From NCBI GenBank assembly GCA_903827955.1, contig CAIKKJ010000022.1, forward strand, positions 1 through 56,130: a stretch of DNA of 56,130 bases, written 5' to 3'. Positions 43,327 through 51,695 of the stretch are shown piece after piece. Position 1 is the stretch's first letter, and the number at the start of each line of letters is the position of its first letter. This DNA is from an uncultured Verrucomicrobia subdivision 3 bacterium (GTDB taxonomy: Bacteria; Verrucomicrobiota; Verrucomicrobiia; Limisphaerales; UBA11358). A program made the position numbers and the translations under genes. A model generated the notes under the pieces. The model was not told the origin of the DNA. It was given only the letters and a program-made list of their open reading frames with translations, and did no database searches.

Positions 43327-43859
43327 ATTTTAAATTTCTTTTCGCACTATTGCCCGCGCTGGCATTGTTCATTGGCTGCGGAAAATCCACGACCACTGCG
43401 ACCACCACCGCCCCAGCGGCCGCACTTTCGCTTGAGGATATTCTGCCGAAACACGCCCAGCCTAAGCTGACCACCATGAAAATTTATCTCGGCGCGGAAA
43501 CACTTGACGCCGAGCTGGCGCTTTCGCAGCAGGAGGAAATGACCGGCATGATGTATCGCACGAACATCCTGGAAACAGATGCCATGCTGTTCGTTCTCCC
43601 CTACACGCAGCAGGCAAATTTTTGGATGAAGAACTGTCCGGAATCCATCTCCGCCGCCTACATCAATCCCGATGGCGTGATTCAGGAGATTCATCACCTA
43701 GAACAAAACGACACCAACGGCGTGGCCGCTGCGACCGACAACATCCGCTTCGTTTTGGAAACCCGCGAAGGTTGGTTCACGCGCCACCACATCGCGCCCG
43801 GCACAGTCATCCGCACAGACAAAGGCTCGCTGGCGGACACGTTTTTGCGCGGACGGTGA
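43323..43859 (+). CDS. DUF192 lipoprotein
   Basis: 178 residues. Signal peptide with lipobox FIGC (Cys about residue 19), so it is lipid-anchored. The DUF192 core has ELALSQQEEMTGMMYRTNI, MLFVLPYTQQANFWMKNC, the conserved xFWMKN stretch, SISAAYINPDGVIQEIHHL and a Gly-rich tail TRHHIAPGTVI. Function is unknown. Translational overlap with the RND permease gene suggests envelope-associated coexpression. Confidence 0.85.
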   Translation: MNFKFLFALLPALALFIGCGKSTTTATTTAPAAALSLEDILPKHAQPKLTTMKIYLGAETLDAELALSQQEEMTGMMYRTNILETDAMLFVLPYTQQANFWMKNCPESISAAYINPDGVIQEIHHLEQNDTNGVAAATDNIRFVLETREGWFTRHHIAPGTVIRTDKGSLADTFLRGR

Positions 43860-43862
43860 AAA

Positions 43863-44288
43863 TCATTTTCCGGCGGCGAATCCCTCCAGCTTCGCCTTCA
43901 ATTCCGCTTCCGATATCAGCCCGGTGATGCGGTCGGCAACTTTGCCGTCCTTGAAAAAAATCAGCGTGGGAATTCCCTGCACAGAAAAATTCTGCGCGAT
44001 GCCCGGCGATTCATCCACGTTGATTTTCACGAACTTGATTTTGTCCGTCAGCGGCCCCGCCAGCCGATCGAGCAGCGGCGACAACGTGCGGCACGGCCCG
44101 CACCACGTCGCATAAAAATCCGCCACGACGTCGTTCGTGCTGCGCGTCACTTCATTTTCAAACTCGCTCTGACCGATATGCTTCACGCTGGCCGTGGACT
44201 GATTCATCGCCGCCGGATTGCCGCAGCCGGTCAGCAACAAAATAACGGCAGCGGCGACGGCGGGGAAAAACCTGATTAAATATTTCAT
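43863..44288 (-). CDS. Lipid-anchored thioredoxin
   Basis: 141 residues. Signal peptide with lipobox LLTGC (Cys about residue 22), then a standard thioredoxin domain: VVADFYATWCGPCRTLSPLL (active site WCGPC), VKINVDESPGIAQNFSVQGI and the cis-proline GIPTLIFFKDG. The thioredoxin-type WCGPC suggests a reducing or quality-control role outside the cytoplasm. It is convergent with the DUF192 gene (three-base gap). Confidence 0.9.
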   Translation of the reverse strand: MKYLIRFFPAVAAAVILLLTGCGNPAAMNQSTASVKHIGQSEFENEVTRSTNDVVADFYATWCGPCRTLSPLLDRLAGPLTDKIKFVKINVDESPGIAQNFSVQGIPTLIFFKDGKVADRITGLISEAELKAKLEGFAAGK

Positions 44289-44379
44289 CTACCGAATTTA
44301 ATGCCATCAGCGGCAGACGCAAATTGTTTTCCGCCGCCAATCTGTTTACGAAAATGTTTTTCTCGCATACGCTTCGCCC

Positions 44380-45267
44380 ATGCTTTCGCTGGAACAACTC
44401 GCCGGATTGCTCGGACAAAACCACACCGCCACAACTGCCTGCGTCAAAGAATTCTCCATCGGCGGCAAAAAATTTCCATTCAACTCGCAGCCCGCCGTCA
44501 TGGGCGTCATCAATCTTTCCGCCGACTCATGGTATCGGGAAAGCGTATGTCTATCAGCTGAATCTGCGATTCAACGCGGCATCACCCTCGCGTCGCAGGG
44601 CGCGGCTATCATTGATGTTGGCGCGGAATCCACGCTGGCGCACGCGGCGCGCGTGGCTGGTGCGGCGCAGAAATCAAAGTTGCTTCCCGTCATCAAAGGC
44701 CTGCGCGAAAAAAAAATTCTCGTATCGGTGGAGACCTACTCGCCGTCCGTCACACGCGCGAGCCTGGCAGCGGGCGCGAATATTTTGAACCTCACCGGCA
44801 CGACGGCTTCCAAAGAAATCTTCCGGCTCGTTGCCGCGCACGATGCGGCGGTCATCATCTGCTACGTCGCCGGGAAAAATGTCCGGACGGTGGGAGACTT
44901 TGATTTGAGGGCTGACCCCATTCCCATGCTGCACGAATTCTTTTCACGCCAAATTGAACTCGCGCAAAAAAACGGCGTGGAAAAAATTTCCATCGACCCC
45001 GGCCTCGGCTTTTATTACCGCAACTTGCAGGACAGCGCGGTGCGTGTGCGGCATCAGATGAGCATTTTCCTGAACACGTTTCGGCTGCGCAAACTCGGCT
45101 TTCCCGTCTGCCACGCGCTGCCGCACGCGTTCGAATTTTTTGGCGATGAAGTGCGCTGTGCCGAGCCGTTCTTCGCCGTGCTCGCGGCACTGGGCAAAAC
45201 GGATTTGTTCCGCACCCACGAGGTTCCGCGCATCAAGGCGGTGCTGGACACGATGAGAGTGTTTTAG
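44380..45267 (+). CDS. Divergent pterin-binding (dihydropteroate synthase-like) protein
   Basis: 295 residues with a TIM-barrel pterin-binding pattern: MGVINLSADSWYRES (normally MGIxNxTPDSF), IIDVGAEST, ISIDPGLGF and the late FRTHEVPRIKAVL, which resembles the DHPS RxHDV element. Differences from true DHPS: the GGESTRP motif is GAESTLA, so its Thr-Arg-Pro is lost, and no SRKS lysine loop is seen before the last helix. Either a folate enzyme with altered p-aminobenzoate contacts or a relative with another pterin or one-carbon substrate. The gene stands alone between a thioredoxin and an inverted repeat. Confidence 0.6.
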   Translation: MLSLEQLAGLLGQNHTATTACVKEFSIGGKKFPFNSQPAVMGVINLSADSWYRESVCLSAESAIQRGITLASQGAAIIDVGAESTLAHAARVAGAAQKSKLLPVIKGLREKKILVSVETYSPSVTRASLAAGANILNLTGTTASKEIFRLVAAHDAAVIICYVAGKNVRTVGDFDLRADPIPMLHEFFSRQIELAQKNGVEKISIDPGLGFYYRNLQDSAVRVRHQMSIFLNTFRLRKLGFPVCHALPHAFEFFGDEVRCAEPFFAVLAALGKTDLFRTHEVPRIKAVLDTMRVF

Positions 45268-45268
45268 T

Positions 45269-45331
45269 CTCACGCAAAGGCGCAAAGGCGCAAAGAATTT
45301 TCTCCTTGGCGACTTTGCGGCTTTGCGTGAG
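45269..45331. repeat. Inverted repeat between convergent genes
   Basis: Perfect 11-base arms ctcacgcaaag (45269-45279) and ctttgcgtgag (45321-45331), with further copies of ggcgcaaag inside. It sits between the ends of the DHPS-like gene and the cytochrome oxidase operon and could serve as a shared terminator. Confidence 0.65.
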
Positions 45332-45336
45332 CTTGC

Positions 45337-45759
45337 TTACTTCTGCGGAAAGATTTTGTAAAGCAGCAGGTAGATCACCACGCCAGTGACGGAGACATAC
45401 ATCCACAGCGGCCAGGTCCAGCGCGCGATTTTTTTGTGCAGCTCGAAGCGTTCGGTTTTTGCGCGCCACAGCGTCAGCAGAATCAGCGGCACGATGACCA
45501 CGGCGAGCACGGTGTGTGTAAGAAGAATCACGAGGTAAATCGGCTTAAACCAGTTTTGAGGAAACACCGTGCGCCCGGCGTAAAAGTGGTAGGTCAGATA
45601 ACAGCCGAGAAAAATCACCGAGGTGCAGAACGCCGAAATCATGCAGTTGCGGTGCGCGATTTTGTTCCCGCGCTTGATGAAGATGAAGCCGAGCGTGAGG
45701 AAGACGGCGCTCAAGCCATTGAGCGTGGCGTTGACGGCGGGCAGATCGTGGATGGTCAT
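45337..45759 (-). CDS. DUF420 membrane protein of the cytochrome oxidase operon
   Basis: 140 residues, four membrane segments. Seen: LPAVNATLNGLSAVFLTLGFIFIKRG (residues 5-30), HRNCMISAFCTSVIFLGCYLTYH, HTVLAVVIVPLILLTLWRA and a final HKKIARWTWPLWMYVSVTGVV, with histidines placed at membrane ends as in the DUF420/YozB family. These proteins are regularly encoded in cytochrome oxidase clusters, with a likely assembly role. Start overlaps the SCO stop as ATGA. Confidence 0.85.
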   Translation of the reverse strand: MTIHDLPAVNATLNGLSAVFLTLGFIFIKRGNKIAHRNCMISAFCTSVIFLGCYLTYHFYAGRTVFPQNWFKPIYLVILLTHTVLAVVIVPLILLTLWRAKTERFELHKKIARWTWPLWMYVSVTGVVIYLLLYKIFPQK

Positions 45760-46415
45760 GGTTCGTTCTCCAACTGGTGGACGGTGGAAATTATTTTTGG
45801 CAGCACGGCGTTCGTCCAGTCCACGCCTTCGCCGCCGGTCTCGAAAACGGCGCGGAGTTGTGCGTGTTTGTCCACGATGACGAAGCTGGTGCTGTGAATG
45901 AGCAGGTCGGCGGGGTTCTGCTGTTCCTCCGGCTTCACGGGCTGGAAACCCAACTTCAGGCTACCGGAGGCGAACTTGCTAATTTCAGTTTTCCCGCCCG
46001 TGAGAAATGTCCAGCGGCTGAAATCCGCGCCGTAGTGTGTGCCGTATTTTTTCAACTGCTCGGGCGTATCAATTTCCGGGATGGTGGTGACGGTCACGAA
46101 CCGGACGCGGCTGTCGGCGGGAAGTTTTTCCTGAAGCGATTTCATCTGCGCCGTCATGCGCGGGCACGGCCCGGCGCAAGTGGTGAAGATGATATCGGCA
46201 ATCCAAACGTGATTGGTGAAGTCCGCGAGCGTGGAAACGTTTCCATCCTGATTCGTCAGCGTGAAGTCGGCAACCGGGCCGATAGTGGGCGGCGGAGTTT
46301 TTTGCAGGCGCGCGTTTTGCAACAGCGAGACGAAAACGGCCAGCCCAATCAAACCAAAGGCGAGGCTGCTGCCCAGCCACACGGAGCGCGGCAAGGGGCG
46401 GGCGGGTTCAGCCAT
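45756..46415 (-). CDS. SCO1/SenC copper chaperone
   Basis: 219 residues. N-terminal membrane anchor (about 13-34), then a thioredoxin fold facing the periplasm. Copper ligands visible: the two cysteines of TTCAGPCPRM (CxxxC) and a histidine in LLIHSTSFVIVDK. It delivers copper to the CuA site of subunit II, whose gene lies directly upstream. Confidence 0.92.
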   Translation of the reverse strand: MAEPARPLPRSVWLGSSLAFGLIGLAVFVSLLQNARLQKTPPPTIGPVADFTLTNQDGNVSTLADFTNHVWIADIIFTTCAGPCPRMTAQMKSLQEKLPADSRVRFVTVTTIPEIDTPEQLKKYGTHYGADFSRWTFLTGGKTEISKFASGSLKLGFQPVKPEEQQNPADLLIHSTSFVIVDKHAQLRAVFETGGEGVDWTNAVLPKIISTVHQLENEP

Positions 46416-46421
46416 TTGAAC

Positions 46422-47195
46422 TTATTGAAGGTCTTCCAGCTTGGTGCGGCTGGTGTTCGACTTCATCCACTTGTCGAATTCATCCTGCGTCTCGACGAGG
46501 ACGAAGCCGCCGGCCATCGCGGAGTGGCCGCCGCCACATAGCTGCGCACAGACAACCTGGTAGCGTCCGACTTGCGTAGGCGTGAAGGTGAGCGGGATAC
46601 GCAGGCCGGGAATCGCGTCCTGTGTCACGCGCATGGCGAGCAGCTTGAACGAATGGATGACGTCTTTAGAGCTGAGATAAATGATGACGGGCTTGTTTAC
46701 GACGACGTGAATGTTGCCGTTGTAAAGCTGGAGGTCGTCTTTGCCGTGTTCGTCTTTCGGATCCACGCCAAAGATGTTGTTGTCGGCGACGAGGTTCATC
46801 TGCTGCGCGCCGAAAATTCCATCCGGCCCGGCGTAGCGATAGTTCCAGCCGAATTGTTGCGCCTGCACTTGGATGACCGTGGAATCTTTCGGGTCAGGAA
46901 ATTGTTGGACGTTTTTGCTCCAGAGGTTCGCCGCAACCAGCAGCAGACAGGCTTCGATGCCGACGATGGCGATCTCGGTGTATTTCGGGAGGCTGCTCTT
47001 GGAGCCGACGTGGTCGGCTTTGGCGTTGCGCTTGGCGTTGAAGCGCCAAAGGGTGTAGGCAAAATAGGCCACCCAGCCAATGAAGAGCACGACCATCAGG
47101 TAGTGGACATAGACCATGAGGTCGTCAATGGGCTTCGCGCTGACCGAGGCACGTTGGGGCAGTCCGAGGATGTTGTAGGCAAACCAGTCGTTCAT
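46422..47195 (-). CDS. coxB: Cytochrome c oxidase subunit II
   Basis: 257 residues. Two membrane helices (about 25-48 and 73-93), then a cupredoxin domain binding the dinuclear CuA. Seen: QAQQFGWNYRYAGPDG (the aromatic electron-entry loop), DVIHSFKLLAMRV with the first CuA histidine, and CAQLCGGGHSAMAG carrying two cysteines, a histidine and the methionine. No cytochrome c domain is fused, so an external donor is needed. The start overlaps the preceding small gene as ATGA. Its place near the end of the operon, after subunits I, III and IV, is unusual. Confidence 0.95.
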   Translation of the reverse strand: MNDWFAYNILGLPQRASVSAKPIDDLMVYVHYLMVVLFIGWVAYFAYTLWRFNAKRNAKADHVGSKSSLPKYTEIAIVGIEACLLLVAANLWSKNVQQFPDPKDSTVIQVQAQQFGWNYRYAGPDGIFGAQQMNLVADNNIFGVDPKDEHGKDDLQLYNGNIHVVVNKPVIIYLSSKDVIHSFKLLAMRVTQDAIPGLRIPLTFTPTQVGRYQVVCAQLCGGGHSAMAGGFVLVETQDEFDKWMKSNTSRTKLEDLQ

Positions 47196-47449
47196 GTTTT
47201 GGAAATTTTTTGGGCGGTTTCAGCGGCGGCATTCAGCGCCTCGCTTTTACGGATGATGTAAATCAGAAAGGTCAGGAAGGTCGCCAGCACCGTGCCGATG
47301 ACGCCCATCAATGTGAAGATGCCCCAGTTCATGCCGTCGGCCATGGGCGAATCGATGTTGCCGCCGTAGCACGTCGCGCAGGCAAAGACTTGCGACGGCG
47401 CGAGGAGGGTCAGCGCGAGCAGCAATAAAATTTTCGCGGACAACTTCAC
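47192..47449 (-). CDS. Small exported CxxC membrane protein of the oxidase operon
   Basis: 85 residues from a GTG that overlaps the upstream stop as GTGA. Signal peptide about residues 1-23 (LLLLALTLLAPSQVFA), followed at once by a CATCYGG motif, then a membrane helix (about 42-65) and a short basic tail. I do not know a named family. The CxxC directly after cleavage and the position between oxidase genes suggest a periplasm-facing redox or copper site used in assembly; this is inference. Confidence 0.65.
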   Translation of the reverse strand: MKLSAKILLLLALTLLAPSQVFACATCYGGNIDSPMADGMNWGIFTLMGVIGTVLATFLTFLIYIIRKSEALNAAAETAQKISKT

Positions 47450-47631
47450 AGGTAGCTGATCTTTTTCAGTTTCTTCAAAAAATAAATGCCGTAGATGATC
47501 ACAATGATGCCCGTCGCGATGCCCACCACGCCCCAGCCGGGCTTGCTGTTGCTGAACGCCCATGCCGCGCAGCCGAATGACAGCGAGGTCAGCAGCGTCA
47601 CGAAAATCAGATGAAAGGCTTTCAACGACAT
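47446..47631 (-). CDS. Small two-helix membrane protein of the oxidase operon
   Basis: 61 residues: helix about 5-27 (LIFVTLLTSLSFGCAAWAF), a Pro/Gly turn SNSKPGW, helix about 33-51 (VVGIATGIIVIIYGIYFL) and a lysine-rich end KKLKKISYL. No known domain. It is coupled to its downstream neighbour and lies six bases after the subunit IV gene, so it is cotranscribed with the oxidase. Possibly an accessory subunit. Confidence 0.6.
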   Translation of the reverse strand: MSLKAFHLIFVTLLTSLSFGCAAWAFSNSKPGWGVVGIATGIIVIIYGIYFLKKLKKISYL

Positions 47632-47637
47632 ATCAAT

Positions 47638-47958
47638 TCAGTGGACGGCGGTGCCGACCGGGAAATCACTCATCGCCCACAACGTCAGACCCGCCAGACC
47701 GATGACAAAAAACACGGTGAACGCGAGCACGGTATAGACGAGTTTTTTTTCGGACAGCAAGTGCATCAGGTAGCCGGCAACCAGAAACGCGTTCACGGCG
47801 GCGATGGTGAGGATGATGGATACTTTCGTCGGCCAGCCGTAATGCGGCAGGAACGACGCGTAAATCATCAGGCTCGTGGCAATGAGGACGCCTGCAAAAA
47901 CATACGCACAAGTTTTGACATAGCTTTGAAAAGAAACTGGCTTTTCGGATTCGCTCAT
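47638..47958 (-). CDS. Cytochrome c oxidase subunit IV
   Basis: 106 residues with three membrane helices. Seen: YVFAGVLIATSLMIYASFL, KVSIILTIAAVNAFLVAGYLMHLLSEKK (described at about 45-72; the MHLL.E element is the family mark) and VLAFTVFFVIGLAGLTLW. It matches the prokaryotic COX4/CtaF-like small subunits that accompany I and III. Confidence 0.85.
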   Translation of the reverse strand: MSESEKPVSFQSYVKTCAYVFAGVLIATSLMIYASFLPHYGWPTKVSIILTIAAVNAFLVAGYLMHLLSEKKLVYTVLAFTVFFVIGLAGLTLWAMSDFPVGTAVH

Positions 47959-47976
47959 AAAATTTATTTTAATCGT

Positions 47977-48780
47977 TCAGGTCAAATACATCACCGGGAA
48001 CAGGAAAATCCAAACGAGATCAACGAAGTGCCAGAACAGGCCGGAGACTTCGATGCGGTTGGTGAAGCGTTCGGGATCCGTCTTCCACATTTTGCTGCCC
48101 GGACCCCAGAGATAAAAAATCACCAGCGTGCCGCCGAGAATGTGCAGCGCGTGCAGACCGGACATCGTGAAATAAATCGCGGTGAAGGTATTATGCCACG
48201 GGCCGTAGTTCTGCATTTTTTTGATGTCAGCGGCCTTGATTTCAATTTCCTTGTGGACGGCTTTTTTTGCTTCTTCCGTGCGCAAGTCCATCAGCTCTTT
48301 GCGGTCTTCGACGATGTGGCCTTCGATGGTGACTGTGCCGGTTTTTTTCTTCAGGTCGAAGTCGGCGGATTTTTCCTTGAGATGGCCGTCGGCAAACGTG
48401 CCATCCGCGAGCGCGATTTCGTAGTGGATAAATTTGTCGTGATACTCGTAAGACTTGATGCCCAAGAACGACAGCGCGAGCAGAATCGTGCAGGCGTGGA
48501 AAAATTTGAACTTACCGAAGTCGCGCACCTTGCACGCCGCCCACGCGAGCAGCGTGGTGATGGCCGAGAGAGCGAGCAGCAGCGTGTTGACGGTGCCGAG
48601 CGTGACGTTAAGCCAGCCGTGCGGCCACATGCCGGGCTCCGCGCCGGCGCGGAGCAAAACGTAGGCAGAGAAAAGCCCGCCGAAGAGCATCACTTCGGAC
48701 GCGAGAAAAAGCCAGATGCCCAGCTTGGCGTTGTAGAGGCCGGTGTCCGGCCGGTTTTGGACTGTGTAGGGGATTTCCAT
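47977..48780 (-). CDS. coxC: Cytochrome c oxidase subunit III with a soluble insert
   Basis: 267 residues. Helices with LGIWLFLASEVMLFGGLFSAY (about 20-40), FHACTILLALSFLGIK, YFTMSGLHALHILGGTLVIF and the final HFVDLVWIFLFPVMYLT are those of bacterial five-helix subunit III. Between the third and fourth of these lies an extra hydrophilic stretch of about 70 residues (120-190), rich in Lys, Glu and Asp (ADGHLKEKSADFDLKKK .. EEAKKAVHKEIEI), which ordinary subunit III lacks. It is placed in the operon directly after subunit I. Confidence 0.92.
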   Translation of the reverse strand: MEIPYTVQNRPDTGLYNAKLGIWLFLASEVMLFGGLFSAYVLLRAGAEPGMWPHGWLNVTLGTVNTLLLALSAITTLLAWAACKVRDFGKFKFFHACTILLALSFLGIKSYEYHDKFIHYEIALADGTFADGHLKEKSADFDLKKKTGTVTIEGHIVEDRKELMDLRTEEAKKAVHKEIEIKAADIKKMQNYGPWHNTFTAIYFTMSGLHALHILGGTLVIFYLWGPGSKMWKTDPERFTNRIEVSGLFWHFVDLVWIFLFPVMYLT

Positions 48781-48789
48781 GAAAAAATT

Positions 48790-50664
48790 TCAGTGATGCG
48801 CGGGCTGGCCGTGGTCGTCGTGACCGTGAGTGGCGGCGGGGAATTCCGCCTGCGGTGCGTAGCTGCCTTCGTGGCCGGGCGCGTTGTATTCGTAAGGGCC
48901 GCGCACGATGACGGGTTGCTGCGGGAAATTTCCGTGCGGCGGCGGCGTGGGCGTGTGCCAGTCGAGCGTGGTCGCTTCCCATGGGTTCGTGCCGACTTTT
49001 TCGCCGTGCTTGATGCTCCAGAAAATATTGATGATGAAAGGAATTTGCGCGAGTCCCAGCCCGATGGCGGCGGCGAGAATCCACGTGTTCAATTCCATGA
49101 CGGAACCGGGCAGCGTGTCAATCGCACCGGGCACGCGCGCGGCGGAATAATTCACGCCGCCGTCGCTCATGCGGCGAATCATTCCCTTGATGCCCTGCGC
49201 GAACATCGGCATGAACACCAAATTCATGAACACGAACGAACACCAAAAATGCACGCGGCCCCAGAATTCATTCATCTTTCGCCCGGTCATTTTTGGAAAC
49301 CAGAAATACACTCCGGCGAAAAGCGCGAAGATCGTTCCGGGCGCCACGACGTAATGGAAGTGCGCGATGATGTAGTAGGTGTCATGCAGATACAAATCCG
49401 CCGCCGCGAGTCCGAGCGGCAGGCCGGTCAGACCGCCGATGCCGAACATCGGCAGAAAGGCGAGCGCGAAAAGCATCGGCGTGTTGATGCGGATGGAGCC
49501 GCCCCACAGCGAGAGAAAGAGGCACGTCAAAATAATCACCGACGGCACGGAAATCATCATCGTCGTGATCTGGAAGAACGTCGCGATTTTCTGGCCCATG
49601 CCCGTCATATACATGTGATGCGCCCAAACGATGAAGGATAAGAAGCCGACGGACAGCACGGCATATACGAGGGATTTGTAGCCCCAGAGCGGCTTACGCG
49701 TGTTGTTGGCGATGATTTCCGCCACGACGCCCATCGCGGGCAAAATCAAAACGTAAACCTCGGGATGGCCAAGGAACCAAAACAAATGTTGCCACAGCAA
49801 CGGACTGCCGCCGCCGCTGGCTTCACCGACTTTGCCCGCAACCGCAAGGCCGGTGGGCAGAAAGAAACTGGTGCCGAGCGCATTGTCCATCAACTGCAAA
49901 ACACCGGCGGCTTCGAGCGGCGGAAACGCGAGCAACAAAATGAAAGCCGTCACAAACTGCGCCCACACAAACCACGGCAGGCGCATCCACGTCATGCCGG
50001 GCGCGCGAAGTTGGATGATGGTCGCAATGAAATTTACAGCGCCGAGCAGTGACGAGGTGATAAGCAAAACCATGCCCACGAGCCAGAACGCCTGACCGTT
50101 CGTCGGAATCGTCGTCGCGAGCGGTGAATACGAAGTCCAGCCCGCCTGCGCCGCGCCGCCAGGAATAAAAAAGCTCACGAGCATCACTACGCCGCCGAGA
50201 AAAAATGCGTGATAGCTTGCCATGTTGATGCGCGGAAATGTCATGTCCGGCGCGCCAATCATCAGCGGCACGACGTAGTTGCCGAACGCGGCGAATGCCA
50301 GCGGCACGACGCCGAGGAAAACCATGATCGTGCCGTGCATCGCGCCGAAGGCGTTGTAGAGGTCGGCAGAAATCACGCCGCCCGCAGCCATCGGCCCGAG
50401 TGTTTTCGCGAGCAGCGGGCCGAGGAACGGCACCGGCTGGCCCGGGTGCGCAATCTGCCAGCGCATGAGCAGCATCAGGAAAAATCCAAACAGCAAAAAT
50501 GCGAGCGCAGTGAATCCGTATTGGATACCGATGACCTTGTGGTCGCTGGAGAAAATGTATTTGCTCCAGAATCCCGGCTCGTGGTGCTCGTGGCCATGGT
50601 CGTCGTGGCCGTGCGCCGGCTGCGGTTCACGGAACGGCGGAAATTGTTGAACGTTTGACTGCAT
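48790..50664 (-). CDS. coxA: Cytochrome c oxidase subunit I
   Basis: 624 residues, twelve membrane helices plus a long polar C-terminus. It contains haem a, haem a3 and CuB and reduces O2 with proton pumping. Seen: GAMHGTIMVFLGVVP (haem a ligand region), WQHLFWFLGHPEVYVLILPAMG with the CuB histidine and cross-linked tyrosine, VWAHHMYMTGM (two CuB histidines) and YIIAHFHYVVAPG (haem ligands). N- and C-termini are His/Asp/Gly-rich (HGHDDHGHEHHE, HGHDDHGQPAHH) and could bind metal. The GHPEVY Glu/Tyr pattern is that of A-type oxidases. Confidence 0.97.
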   Translation of the reverse strand: MQSNVQQFPPFREPQPAHGHDDHGHEHHEPGFWSKYIFSSDHKVIGIQYGFTALAFLLFGFFLMLLMRWQIAHPGQPVPFLGPLLAKTLGPMAAGGVISADLYNAFGAMHGTIMVFLGVVPLAFAAFGNYVVPLMIGAPDMTFPRINMASYHAFFLGGVVMLVSFFIPGGAAQAGWTSYSPLATTIPTNGQAFWLVGMVLLITSSLLGAVNFIATIIQLRAPGMTWMRLPWFVWAQFVTAFILLLAFPPLEAAGVLQLMDNALGTSFFLPTGLAVAGKVGEASGGGSPLLWQHLFWFLGHPEVYVLILPAMGVVAEIIANNTRKPLWGYKSLVYAVLSVGFLSFIVWAHHMYMTGMGQKIATFFQITTMMISVPSVIILTCLFLSLWGGSIRINTPMLFALAFLPMFGIGGLTGLPLGLAAADLYLHDTYYIIAHFHYVVAPGTIFALFAGVYFWFPKMTGRKMNEFWGRVHFWCSFVFMNLVFMPMFAQGIKGMIRRMSDGGVNYSAARVPGAIDTLPGSVMELNTWILAAAIGLGLAQIPFIINIFWSIKHGEKVGTNPWEATTLDWHTPTPPPHGNFPQQPVIVRGPYEYNAPGHEGSYAPQAEFPAATHGHDDHGQPAHH

Positions 50665-50670
50665 AAAATG

Positions 50671-51573
50671 TTATTTCAGTTTGTCGAACACCAGCGCCAC
50701 CAGCAGCAATGGCAGATAAATGATTGAGGCAAAAAACAGTTGTTTCGCCCGCTGCATGGTCAACTGCCGCGAAAATTGGATCGCGCAGAACAGAAAGCCC
50801 GCGCCCAGGACCAGCGCAGTCGCGAGATAAATTTTTCCACTGATGCCCAACGCGAACGGGAACAGGCTGACGAAGATGAGCGCGATGGTGTTGCTCACGG
50901 ATTGATGCGCGGTGCGGCTGCCATCGGGGTCAATGTTCGGCAGCATCACAAAACCGGCTTTGGCGTATTCATCGCGGTAAAGCCACGCGATGGCGAAGAA
51001 GTGCGGCAACTGCCAGAACGCGAGAATCGCAAAGAGCGCCCAGCCTTCACCGCCGAGTTCGTTGCGCGCGGCGGTCCAACCCATCAGCGGCGGCAACGCG
51101 CCGGGAATCGCGCCGATCAAAGTGTTCGTCCACGTCACGCGCTTGAGCGGCGTGTAGATGAAGAGATAGCTGATTGAAGTCACCGCCCCGATGACGCTCG
51201 TAAGCGGATTCACCAGCACCGCGAGATAGGCAAGACCGGCGACGGTCAAGGCACCACCAAAAATCGCGACGGACGTGGGCTGTAAACGTCCGCTGGGCAA
51301 CGGGCGGCTCGCGGTGCGGCGCATCTTGGCGTCGTATTCGCGTTCGAGCAGTTGATTCAACGCCGCCGCGCCGGACGCCACGAGCGCGGTGCCGAATAAG
51401 GTATGAAACATCAGCACGAAATTCATCGCGCCATGCCAGCCCAGGTAAAAGCCGACGAGCGTGGTGAGCAGCACCAACATCGTCAGCCGCGCCTTGACCA
51501 AATCGGCAAAAACCGCCGTCCAGGATTTTTCCGAGACGGCGTTTGGATTGAAAACTTCCGCTGAAACTTTCAT
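50671..51573 (-). CDS. ctaB: Protohaem IX farnesyltransferase (haem O synthase)
   Basis: 300 residues, about nine membrane helices of the UbiA superfamily. It farnesylates haem B to haem O. Seen: VKARLTMLVLLTTLVGFYLG, the first Asp-rich motif NQLLEREYDAKMRRTASRPLP (described by its NxxxDxxxD core at about 93-100), YTPLKRVTWTNTLIGAIPGA and the second motif region AWLYRDEYAKAGFVML. It is followed six bases later by coxA. Confidence 0.95.
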   Translation of the reverse strand: MKVSAEVFNPNAVSEKSWTAVFADLVKARLTMLVLLTTLVGFYLGWHGAMNFVLMFHTLFGTALVASGAAALNQLLEREYDAKMRRTASRPLPSGRLQPTSVAIFGGALTVAGLAYLAVLVNPLTSVIGAVTSISYLFIYTPLKRVTWTNTLIGAIPGALPPLMGWTAARNELGGEGWALFAILAFWQLPHFFAIAWLYRDEYAKAGFVMLPNIDPDGSRTAHQSVSNTIALIFVSLFPFALGISGKIYLATALVLGAGFLFCAIQFSRQLTMQRAKQLFFASIIYLPLLLVALVFDKLK

Positions 51574-51613
51574 TAAAAATTTTATACGGGCGCATCAAAA
51601 AAAACCGCGCCAA

Positions 51614-51634
51614 GCAGGGCTTATTTTGCCCTGC
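51614..51634 (-). promoter_or_regulatory. Hairpin in the ctaB leader
   Basis: gcagggc-ttatttt-gccctgc forms a seven-base stem in the 122-base spacer upstream of ctaB. Read on the minus strand it is followed, after a short GC stretch, by a run of eight T's, so it may attenuate transcription entering ctaB from ctaA. Confidence 0.35.
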
Positions 51635-51695
51635 GAAAGCAATTTCTGTCAATGTTGTTCGCTAGCAGAGCACCAAGCATTGCTCGGCGTTCTGA

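Noticed and set aside
47611-49641. 676-codon plus-strand frame across the oxidase genes
   Set aside because: It runs antisense to coxA, coxC and subunit IV, is Arg/His-rich and lacks any domain.
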